Assembly (NCBI GenBank): GCA_033063855.1
Contig: CP093829.1
Coordinates: forward strand, 22,289,537-22,353,536
From: Smittia aterrima
Lineage: Eukaryota; Arthropoda; Insecta; Diptera; Chironomidae
DNA length: 64,000 nt
Reading direction: 5' to 3'
Positions 50,295-61,300 of this stretch are shown piece after piece. Below the pieces are notes generated by a model, which made no database searches, was not told where the DNA came from, and saw nothing but the letters and a program-made list of their open reading frames with translations. Made by a program: the position numbers and the translations under genes. Numbering within the stretch: position 1 is the first letter of the stretch; every line of letters begins with the position of its first letter.

Positions 50295-52018
50295 TTTCTT
50301 GTTTGTTTAGTTTCGTTGCACTTTAATTTTATTGCACAGTAATAATATTAAATCTTAATTGCACAAGAATTTAACCAATGCAGTTGTTGGATTGAAACTG
50401 AAAGTAATCGAATGGAAACAAAAGCGATTAAAATCACACGTGAATCGAAATGATTCGAATTTGCTGAACCCGAAACAACAAAAGGTTTCGCTTTGCACAC
50501 TTCGATACAAAACTAATTCGGAATAATTTTGTGTTGTTAATTGATCGGTCAGCTATCCAAACCGAGAGAATGGAAATGAGAAGAGCCTCTCGTGGTTTTG
50601 AGCTTTAGATGTAACCTTGGCATTAGTTCTGCTCGCTACGTTACATTTCACGCTCAGTTTATGATAAATTGATGTTTCTGGTTTGAAACATTCATTCATA
50701 ATCGCTTGGATTCTTCATGAATATCTAAAGAAACTAATGTTCCCTGAGTCACCGCCAATTTAACATAATTTATCTCTCTCACTAATGTTTGACGCTACAT
50801 CTCACTACAGACACAAAATGAGCTTTTTTTTCTCAAAGATTAAATATTCTTCTGGACTACTTCGTCACAAAGAGAGATCTAAACTTTACCGAAAACGAGG
50901 TAAATGTTCCGATGCTTTGATGTCGGAGAATAAATTATCAGAGCAATCAATAAATTCGAATCGTTGTCACTTGCACTTATTTGTGAACTTTTGTGAAAGT
51001 GCGGCGCAACCAAAATGCTGCAATATCGGAAAATTGTTCTGTTGTTGTTGCCGAGGAAAACGAAAAATTTCGTGGCAAAACTTTCTTATGTTGAAAGAAA
51101 CTTAAATCATTTCCCGACAATTACTTCATCACAACAAAGACTTGAGCGTATCATCGAGAAACATGATGATTCATTCCTTCATTACGAATAAACATTTTTT
51201 ACCTACTTTATCTCACTTCAAAGTATTTAAATAAGGTTGAGTGTCGAGTTTTGCTTGTGCATTCGCGAACGTTTTTCTCCAAACTGAGACTCTCTTTCAT
51301 TTTCAGTTCCACAATAGTTTTCGACTTTGTTTCTTCTCTATTTTCTCAGCATTTTCTCGCCTCTTCTCTATTTATTATACATGCGCGTTGCGACTTTCCA
51401 AATCATTCGCAGTCAGGTGTGTTTGTAAAGCGTGGTCGATCTTTATTGAAATCTCTAAGCTCTGTTAAGCTTTAAGCAACTCTCTCTCATTTTAGGGAAA
51501 ACTATGGAAATGCAAATTAATTTGATTTTATTTCTTATTTGATCTAATTTTTAAAATAGTTTTGAAGTCTCGTCGCTTTTAAATTCCTTTAAGACTCAAT
51601 GTAACTTGTCACGGCTAAATGAAAAAAAAAACGAGTTTACAAAATAAGTTTGAGAACGATTCTATGAGAATTCTGATAAAATTTAAAATTGCACATCATC
51701 AACTGTTGCTGATTAAATTTTCCAGGAATGAAAACAGGGCAAAAGTGAGTGCTTCAAGCAGGAGCTAATGGGAATAAATGTATTGATAAAACATGATCCA
51801 ATTTTATGCTTCAATCGAAAGTTTAAATGTCAAAAATTTATTCTCACAAAATAAGTGAAATTATTTAAATTTATTTTATTATATTTCAACATAAATATTC
51901 ACAAATTAAATTAATGTTTTGAAATCATAAATATTTTAACGTTTTGAACCGATTGATTATCAACTTTGAAATGCCCGAAATTGAACCGATTCAATATTTT
52001 TTTGTTACAACGGTTAAG
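50295..52018. promoter_or_regulatory. Divergent intergenic region between Atat and da
   Basis: These 1.7 kb between head-to-head genes must contain both promoters and leaders. It is A/T-rich, and the short open frames lack protein character. In-frame ATG 51971 would extend da by 16 residues, so the right boundary depends on the da start chosen. Confidence 0.55.
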
Positions 52019-55000
52019 ATGGAGGACGAACTATACCATGTATTTCAAAATTGTTTTAATAAAATTGCTAACAAGGCGCCAGGTAATGAACGAAACAGTT
52101 TATATCGTTTCTTAAGTGATTACTCTATACGTGCAACTAGTTTTTGTCAAACGGGATGCTGTGAAAACATGAGAAAAGTGTAAATGAAAAATGGGTTCTC
52201 AAAACATCTTACACCAACATTTTAAAAGAACAAAAAATCAAGCGATAGCTCATCTCAAGCAAATTTTGAGTCTCTTAAGACTGTGCATAGTGAATTCGTA
52301 ATGCTCGTTTAATGTTTAACTTGGTGCAAGCAACGAAGCGTTTGCAAAATGTGTTTCGGATCAACATTTATTGTTTTTTTGTTCCCCTCTCCACTTTACG
52401 ATCATAAATTCACGTCTCTTCATCCATTCAGCTCCTTTAGATTATGCGAGTATTTTTTATGACGCGGTACATTTAAATATTTTAATGAATAAGATCGCTC
52501 AAGAAGCGTTCTTACAAAGCGTGAATTATTGATACGAAAACGAAGGATTCTATGTATTTACATCTTAAATACACGAATTTGTGTTCACTCAAATACAACT
52601 CCCTCAATTCAAGAGCTCAAAGCTGCGAAAAAAAAATATTGAATGAATGTATTCGCATCAACATAACTTGAGAAAAAAAAACATTGCGAAAGAGGTGAAG
52701 AGCGATGAATCTGGACAAAGCAGCTGCAAATTTATCATTATTGATACCGTTTTATGACCAAAACGTTGGCCCAAACCTCAAGAACTGTGTTTAAAGTAAT
52801 TAAAGTTCTTCTCCCTTTGCTTTTTTTTACATCGTTGCCGAAACTGAATTGTCGCTTAAGAAAAAGAAGTTGTAGTTGTTTGTTGCGATTTTGAGAGTGA
52901 AGAGAGAAAATATGTTTGTATGAGGCGAAAGTTGTGAGCTAATTTCCTTAATTTTTCGTCGTGTAAAGTAATTTTTACAATGAAGGCCCATTAACCATAA
53001 AAAAAATGCAAATACGGAATTTATCGGAAATAGAAGTTGAAAAATTGAAAGTTGAACAGGTTGTTGCCGTTCAAGTTCATTTCCTATGGACCAACATCTA
53101 AAAATAATGTGAAAATGATTTTAATTTTTTATTCATTATTGCAGGCTCAGCTCCAATTCCAAATGCTTACGCCTCGATGGAGTCCGTAGGTTTGCAGTAT
53201 GGAGCTGATGAATTCGTAGAAGCGCCAGTGAACGATGGTCGTTATGCATCGCCAAACAGCTTTTATGATGCTGCAAGTGGATCTTGGTACTCAGCAGCAG
53301 GAGCTGGAGGCGGTAGCGGTGCATACACGCAATCAACATCAGGAAGTTATCACAATGTAAACCATCCATCACACATGAGCCAACAAACACCGTCGCACGA
53401 GCACTACGGTATGTCTCCTCATATGGACTCACCACACATGAGCACAACTCCACAGCCATTGCCGCCAATGAGTTCGTTTCGAGGTGGAAGCACTAACGGA
53501 CCAGCAACATCTTCTGTTGGTTCAGCCCCAGCCAATTCAGCCCTCTATAACCCTTCACTAACACATCACGCTCCATCACATAATTTGCAAAATGATACGC
53601 TGGTTGGGAAAGCTCTTCAAACGGTAAATTCTAATTAAATTTAGCTGAAAAATCGAAGTTATTAATTAAATCTCTTTTATAGATGTATCCAAACGATCAA
53701 AGCATCAGCAGCTACAGTTCTAATCCTTCGACACCCGTCAATTCTCCACCTCCCCTAACGCAAACACCTAGCACAGCTTTGTCCATTCACAACACAACGC
53801 CAAGCACATCGTGGCAACAGTTAACGCCAGCAAATGTTGTACTCAACAACTCGCCAGCTCCCGTCATTAATGGCATTCAGAATGGACAATACGCTCCTGA
53901 ACTTGTTCACCGCGGCTTGCACATGGTAACTAATCTTACTTGAATGTTTTTCCTTTGGTTTTTCACGGTTGAATGAAAGAATTTGCAAATTTCGCCAGTT
54001 AGCATGAAAGGCACAGCAAAAAGTGTTCTTAATTTACAAACATCCGCATTCACTTTATTAACAAATGCATTTCTCTCTTTTCCCTTTGTGCATTTTGCTG
54101 CAAATTTTTTCCTTGCGATTTGTTGTTATCATTTCATTTGAATCACATTCATTTAGGCAAATCCCACCGAGCTTCTTGATGAAACTTTCGGAATGCTTAG
54201 AGACGAGAACAATGCCACGGTAAGTTAATTTCTTTGATGTTGTTGTGTGTTGGTTTCATTTGTGCTTTGCATGAGATCTCAAACCTTCTAAGAAATGTTT
54301 AATTAATTGTTCGTTTGTGTTTTTAGGGAACTCGAATGGAAGAACGTTTAGACGATGCCATTAATGTCCTGAGGAGCCACTGCGAGCCTCAACTGAATAT
54401 GCCCATTGGAATGGATGCGGCTAGCTTAAGCGGTCACCCTTCATTTGTACCTACACAAGCACCTCAAAGCCAATCGGCAGGTTCCGGTCTAAATCAAGAT
54501 GCAGCTGTAGCTTTGCCGTTAGATGTGCCGGTGAAAGTTGAACGTAATTGTGTACCTTCAGCTTCAAGTGAGCTTTGCTAGTAAATCGAAGGTGACATTG
54601 TCATCAACTAACTAAAACTCTTTTTAGAAAAACGAAAAGAACCTCCAGATGCAGACACAAAACCGAGCAGTAGCTCAGTTGGTGGAGCAACGGTTAGCAA
54701 AGTCAATGGACAGAAAAGACAAAGGCGATAGTGAGTGTCAACTCATTTCAATTCGATTAAATTTTCGTTTTTGTTTGAGTTTTTTTTATTTAAATATCCA
54801 TTAACAATTAAAAACACAGCAAAACATCCCGCAGTTGTTCGAGTGCTGAAGAAGATGACGACGACGATGAAGACTTGGACCCCAGTGAAAAGGATCGTAA
54901 GGAAAAAGAAAGAAGACAAGCAAATAACGCCCGAGAGAGGTAAGCGCGAGCATAATCGAAACTCTTTCTCCTTACTAATACATAATTGATTGAATTTTTT

Positions 55001-55426
55001 AGAATAAGAATCCGTGATATCAACGAAGCGCTTAAAGAGCTGGGGCGCATGTGTATGTCACATCTCAAATCCGATAAACCTCAGACTAAGCTGGGCATAC
55101 TAAACATGGCAGTGGAGGTTATCATGACGCTTGAGCAGCAAGTTAGAGGTAAACAAACTAAATCTTTAATTAAGTTTCAGAAGTTTTACTAAAGTTTGTT
55201 TAAATTTTCAGAGAGAAATTTGAATCCAAAAGCGGCTTGTCTGAAACGACGGGAAGAAGAAAAAGCTGAAGACGGTCCAAAAATTCCACAACATCATTTG
55301 CTACAACAAGCTCCATATCCTGCTTTACCAGTGAGTTATCTCAATTCACTTGCCAAGAGCTCATTTAAAACATAATTTTCTTTTTAGGGACCTCCACCGA
55401 ATCTGCCCCATAATCCTCAACAATAG
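52019..55426 (+). CDS. da: Daughterless, class I (E-protein) bHLH transcription factor
   Basis: Ten exons, 52019-52082, 53145-53623, 53683-53925, 54157-54219, 54327-54567, 54628-54730, 54820-54939, 55003-55148, 55212-55330 and 55388-55426, encode 538 residues in phase. Exon 1 carries the activation domain AD1 (YHVFQNCFNKIANKAPG), separated by a 1.06-kb intron. Exons 3-5 hold the conserved QSISSYSSNPSTPVNSPPPL and MEERLDDAINVLRSHCEP blocks. Exons 7-9 hold the bHLH: basic KERRQANNARERIRIRDINE, then helices with LKELGRMCMSHLKSDKPQTK and LGILNMAVEVIMTLEQQV, and the E-protein extension RNLNPKAACLKRREEEKAE. Da dimerises with tissue-specific bHLH proteins on E-boxes in neurogenesis, sex determination and oogenesis. 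The start at 52019 (MEDELYHV) fits the fly N-terminus; ATG 51971 is an in-frame alternative. The tail after the bHLH is much shorter than in Drosophila. Exon 4 is 63 nt, a possible in-frame cassette. Confidence 0.96.
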
Positions 55427-58361
55427 CATTTCGACATTTGGTGATAAAAGTTTTCAGAAAAGCTATAAAGAAGATGTTAATCCATTTATATAACATAGAA
55501 ACATCAACATTTGCAGAGAAAATATCAAAAGGAAACTTAGCTGATCAGCATTGCGTCTGATCAACTGAAGAGAGAGAATCGACGAGTTTTCGAAACTAAT
55601 TTCTACTGAAAATGGTGTAAATAGCTAAACTAAAATGAGATTAGCGTTTATAAGATATCATCAAGCAAAGTTCTCTCCTCTCACTTGCGGACAGATTGAA
55701 AATGATTAATTTCTTTTAACGATTCATAATTTTCTAATTATTTTTTTATAGTTTTTGATTATATAGTGTTACGCAAGCTTTCATTCGATTCATGTCTTCG
55801 ATGGGAGATTTCTGACTTGAAACTCCCAAAAATTTTCTTTAGTTAAAATACAATTCCATGATTATAATTTTTAATGCGATATTTTAACGATAGTTTAAAT
55901 AGTTTGAATTTTCCTTTCGTCATTCTAATTATTTCTGTTGATTCATGCTTTCCTTGATCAGTGTAGCTATTTAAAAGTTGTCATATATCTACTTTGCATA
56001 ATAATCTGAAGCTTGCTCAAGAATTCTTTTCTGTGCCATTCAAGACAAGTTCAAAGAAAAAAATTTAGCAAAGTTATTGCTGCTTTTAAAAACATTTCGT
56101 GAGAAGTTTGTCATTTTATTGCGGAAGACGAATAATCTGAAAAATAAATTTGTTGACGTAGACTTTTTAAATGAAATTAAACAAATGATTGATATCATTT
56201 AAAAAACCTTAATTGAACAACACAAAGTCAGATTGAAATACTTTTCCGGAATAATTTCGACTCAAATCAAACGAGAAAACAGACTAATTGCCAAGTTTTA
56301 ATTGTTTTTCAAACTTATTTCACACAAACGTTAGTGAAAAAAAATCATTTCCTTTAGAAATATGAATGGAAACGTCGTCTTTTCAAAATAATAAATTAAA
56401 GATTAGTTAAGGCATGAATCAACGAGAAATGAGAAGAAGAAGAAGCTAAAAGTTAAAATTTACCTAAAGAAGTATAAAAGTTTATATTTTAAAAAAGCAT
56501 AATTGAAAAATCCTCCACCACGAGTTAAATTGTAAGTTTCTGACGAGAAAAAATGTTTAAGACGTGGAGAATCTTGCGCAAATTTTGATTGTAAAGTTGA
56601 TCTTAATAATTTGTGAGCAAATCGATGCGATTGAAAGTTGACATAAGAAACTGAGTAAGCAAACTTCGACTTAATTTTAGTATTATTCAATATTTACGAG
56701 AAAAAGCCTTTAAGAAGAAAAAAAGGTTTTCGGAAAATTTTGTCGAAAGATTGATGAGAATTTTCAGTTGTTAAAGCATTTTTTTTAAGATTGTGCGAGA
56801 TTGTCCTGATTTGAATCAAAGAGTCAGCTGACATCTGAAATATGCTGCAAAGAACGACAGTGAAAATAATTCAAGAGAAACTGGTATTGTTTAAATGGCA
56901 CATTGAACCGACGCTAAGATTACTTATTGTATTTTGATTTCAAAAACAAATGACAGCAAATTCAGAAATTTGCCAAAAAAAACTGCTGATTTCGCTCATG
57001 ATTTCTGAATTTTATATAAAAGAGAAAGAAAAAAAATGTTTCATGTGAAAACAAATTAAAATGTGCCATTTTCAATCAATAATTTTAATAAAATGGAAAA
57101 AATATTTATTTTTCTTTTCAATCGAATTTTCTTTCCAGGAGAGATCTGTAACTTAAGTTGAGGGTGAAAAGCATTTTCGATAATATGACCACATTTTTAT
57201 TCATTCCGTTATATGTTTTCTGACCTATTTCCCTTTCTATTTCTCGTAACTATGTTTACACTGTTTGCGATGCTTCAAAAGCATCTTTTCGTAAATTCAC
57301 TCACTGAATTTGAAAACACTGAGAGACGAACAAAAGGGGAGTTTTCTTTTTTTGTTTTGTTTAACATTTTGCGACAAAGCAAATCCACGAAAAAGTTTTT
57401 TCTTTTTTCTAAATAACATTCGGACAGGTGGGTAGATTAGTTTAGAGGTTGGAAAGGCCAGAGATTTCTCAAAAAACTTCTTTGGATGACCAGTTCGTGG
57501 ATTTGCTTTGCTTCATTAGTAGAATTTTGACATTATTTTTGTTATAAATGCATCAAGAGCTAGAAATCCCCAGTTTCGTTCTGCTTAGTTTATATTTCTC
57601 TTTAAAAAATAAACAGTTTATTCTAAAGCTGTTTCAGTATATAATATAATTTTTCTCTGTGCATCTTCATTGAGTAGCTTAAAAAAATGACTGAAACTTG
57701 TTAAGTGTCGCATGAGAATGTTGCATCGAGAAAGCCCTCGACGTAAAAGGAAAAATATTTATGAGCGAAACCGGGAAATTCTGTAAGATATTTTCTGTTT
57801 CTTATGAGTTTTGCTATATCAAGCACATTTTGTTAATGATTAAGGAATGCAATAATTATTTTTTAGGTTTGACATTTTTTTTTTCTTCGAACGTTCTATA
57901 TTTAGTTTCAACAAACTTTTATTTACTTTCAATATTAAATCGAAAACAACCTGATTAGTATTTCTCAAACATCACTTGTCTTGTCTTTACGTTGTTTAAA
58001 TTCTAATCGAAACTATCCAACAATTGTGTTTTCTATTTCTTCAAGCTTGAATGGAGTAGTATGAAGCATTTTTATTGACAGATGACGAACGAAGAAGAAA
58101 GCGATCTCAATGTTGCTTTCTTCGTCGTTCTACAAACTTGTCCGATAGATCGACTTAACATACAGTTTCTGGGTTTAATTGCAAAAATGTCATTACAAAT
58201 ATATTTAAAATTATTCAACAATTTATTTGCCTTTTAATGAGTAAAGCCGCTAGTGTTGTCTCATCATTTTGCAACAGAAAACTTCTTCGGCAAAGCTGCG
58301 ATCGATGTTCTTCTTGATGTTGGAGACATTGTCCCAATAGTCGAATCAAAAAGATTGCGAA
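55427..58361. other. Intergenic: convergent 3' flanks of da and dysc
   Basis: About 2.9 kb lie between two gene ends that face each other. The DNA is A/T-rich with homopolymer runs and only short open frames without protein character (for example 57761-57958). Much of the left part is probably da 3'UTR. A minus-strand AATAAA at 58222-58227 fits the dysc 3' end. No RNA gene or transposon is recognised. Confidence 0.55.
58222..58227 (-). terminator. Poly(A) signal of dysc
   Basis: AATAAA on the minus strand lies about 135 nt after the dysc stop codon. Confidence 0.45.
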
Positions 58362-61300
58362 CTATTGCTCAAGAAAAACGAGCGCGGTTGGTTTGGGTTC
58401 AAGGTTCGATTTCTTTGCCTCAACAACCAAGAATGAAATCTCATTACGGTCGCGATTGGCATAGCATTCGGCAATAAGGCGAGCGACGTCCTTGAAAAAC
58501 GAAAACAAATTGAAAGATAAAAGTTTATTAAAGTTATTGAACTTTACCTGATGCTGCATTCCCTCAACTTTATTGCTATCGACTTCAAGTATAAGTTGAC
58601 CAACTTCTAATCCTCCCGCTTCATATGCAGCTCCGTGTTCCTGTTGTCAACAATATTTTCTCAACTCTAATTCAACTAAATCTATCACAACAAATCTTAC
58701 GTGAATGTTAATTATTCTGGGAAGTGGATGTTTGGTGTTGGCACCCCCTTCAATGGCTATTCCGAGAATCGGCTTCGATTTCCTCACCGTTATGAACAAA
58801 TTGCCATTCTCATCAGGTACAATGTGTGATAAATTATCTTGGTTTTGTAAATCTCCTAAATTAGCCTCGTTCTCATCAGTTGGCAACCGTTGCATCGACT
58901 AATTGCACAAATAAATTAAATGTGAAATCAGTTACTAGCAATTACTTTTCATTAAACTAATTACGAATAAATTTTGCTGTATGTGATGGATTTGAAAGGA
59001 TTGGATTGAAAAAAGGTTTCGGCACTAAAGCTTTGGACCAGTCCGTAGCGATAATGAGAGCAATTTTAATTTGAATGGTGATTTATGGATGAGAAATGAT
59101 TTTGTGAGTTCATCCTTCTTTCTAAATACAAATTAAGCAAAAGCTTTCGAGAATTTTTCAGAAGTTTTCTTTTTATATATTTCGTGTTTTTGAGACTACG
59201 TTCTTCCTGCAAGCGCAAAGCTATCGGAGTTCTGATCAAAGCATTCCGCAATTTATTTTCGTTACAATTTAGCCTGAAGCAGAAGTGAAACATCAATAAG
59301 CTCAACACAACATTACGGTTATTACCTGATGCCGTTTTCTATTTTTATTACTATCGTCCTCAAAAAACATTTGACGGCCACTTTCATCATTCATAGCAAA
59401 GCTTCGTGATATCATAGTGGAATATTCCTAAAGTCGATGCTTGCATTATTCGATGGTAATTTTTTATAAATAAAGAAAATCAAAAAGTAGAAGAATGTTT
59501 TTGCTTGCGGTGTTTGTCAAGTTTTTTATCGCAAGAACTTTCTTCAATAATTAAATTAAGAGAAAATCGTGGAAAATACTTTAACTGTGAACAAGAAGTG
59601 CGAGAAGTAAAATTTTCTATTCTGATTACAATTTGAACTCATATCGTGAGCCATGCTATGCGATTTTTACACTGCCATTCTAGTTTGTCTAATAAGTTCG
59701 ACACTTTCCAAGATTTTACTGATCTCTTAATACTCAAATGGACCTTCAACGACTACCAAGTGCATTAGTTAAAGCATTGAAAGAAAATCTATAGGAAAAC
59801 ATGATGGACAACTTACTAAAGGTCGGCCCCAATACCACGACTTAACTTTCTGTGTTAAACCGCCTATTTGCTTTCCAATTCCCTCTAAATAGCTACCCTG
59901 CAATTCCAGTAACAATAACATTTACAAAGAAAATCAATTAATAACAATAATTATTCTAAATATCTTCTTTTTCACTCGCTTGTAAAATTTCTCAAAGATT
60001 TTTAGCGAAACTAAAGCTTGAGCGGAAAGAGAAAATCCTTAGGAACTCAAAAGACTTCGTAAAAAGATGAAATCATGATCAACAATTTCCTCACCTGGTC
60101 CTTTGGATGGTCATCACAAAATTAATGAGGAAATTGAATGTTTTCCAAAAATAACAGCAGCAATAATATTTTCGTAAAAAAATAGACGGGAAAGAATTGA
60201 AAACTATCAATATTTGATTACAAGATCACAAAAACTTAAGAACTAGAAAAATGATGTGCAAAGAATAAGTTCGCTCACGAGAAGCTTAATGATCTAGAGA
60301 CTAATAGTAGTTAGACAAATATTAATTTTCCTTTGTAACTCAGAGAACAAAAAGACGTGCAAAATCATTTCTCACTGAAACAAAACGTGAAAAGCGACAT
60401 CACAAAAAAATGCTTCTTCAGAACTTTCAAAAATGTTAAAAGTAAAAAAATGTTTCAAGAGTTGATCCGAAGAGTTGGAGAAATAAATTTAGACGCGCTC
60501 ATCGAATATTCGCGAGATACTTGTGATTAGATGATGGAATATTGAAAGTAATCACCTTATCGCTAACCATTTGACTTGAAAAGTTTTGTCTATATTGATT
60601 GCCAAAGCCTAAGCCTTCGATAGAAGAATTATTATTATGAATAATAGACGGCGGCGGTGTGAAGCGTTTTTTAGCTGCCAAAGCTTCAGCCATTAGACCT
60701 TGGTTCGTATTGATTTGTCGCAATGACGAGTGTCGACGAATTGATGGGCCTCGTGGTGTCTGTCGATGGTGTTGAGGTAAAGGTACGGGAGGTCTACTTT
60801 TGTCCGAAAGATTTGAACATCAGCAGAAAGTTTAAATAAGTAAAGACTAAAAGTATTTATACCGATTTCTTATATTCAAGTCAGTGTTTGACGCTGTAGC
60901 TTCCGGAACCTTAAAAGACAATCCTTTATCCTTAGCTTCAGTTTTATTGGCGGGGTTCAACTTTGTTTTAAGAGGGGGAATTAATGTTTGATAAATGATT
61001 TTGGTTTCATCATGAAATTTGGTGCACAAATTGCAGATTTCTTAGGCAGTGCAGTTAGAAATTGAAGTAACGTTCGGGAATAAATTTGTGGGAGCAATAA
61101 ATTTCGTTCAATAGAAAATTCCATTTTCTTGATTGAATAATTAATAAACCAAAAGTTCTATTTTCTTTTTCGTTCGTTAACTTGTAGCAAGCAAATACTA
61201 AAACATTGTAATGCAAGCTAGAGAGAGAGAGAGAGAGAGACAGGAAAGTGCAAATAATAAGAATTCAATTCGTTCAACGAAGAAAGTTGTTCATCACATT

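Noticed and set aside
52142..52183. Reading da exon 1 through to the stop at 52183
   Set aside because: The frame after 52082 (GTAATG donor) loses similarity to Daughterless, while splicing to 53145 restores it in phase, so the extension is intron.
54668..54691. tRNA-like A-box (TAGCTCAGTTGGTGGAGCA) in da exon 6
   Set aside because: It reads perfectly as da coding sequence (SSSVGGATV), and I find no matching B-box (GGTTCGANNCC) or acceptor stem downstream, so it is a coincidence.
58253..58477. 74-codon plus-strand open frame over the dysc 3' end
   Set aside because: It is the antisense shadow of the last PDZ3 exon of dysc, which has clear whirlin-type similarity on the minus strand.
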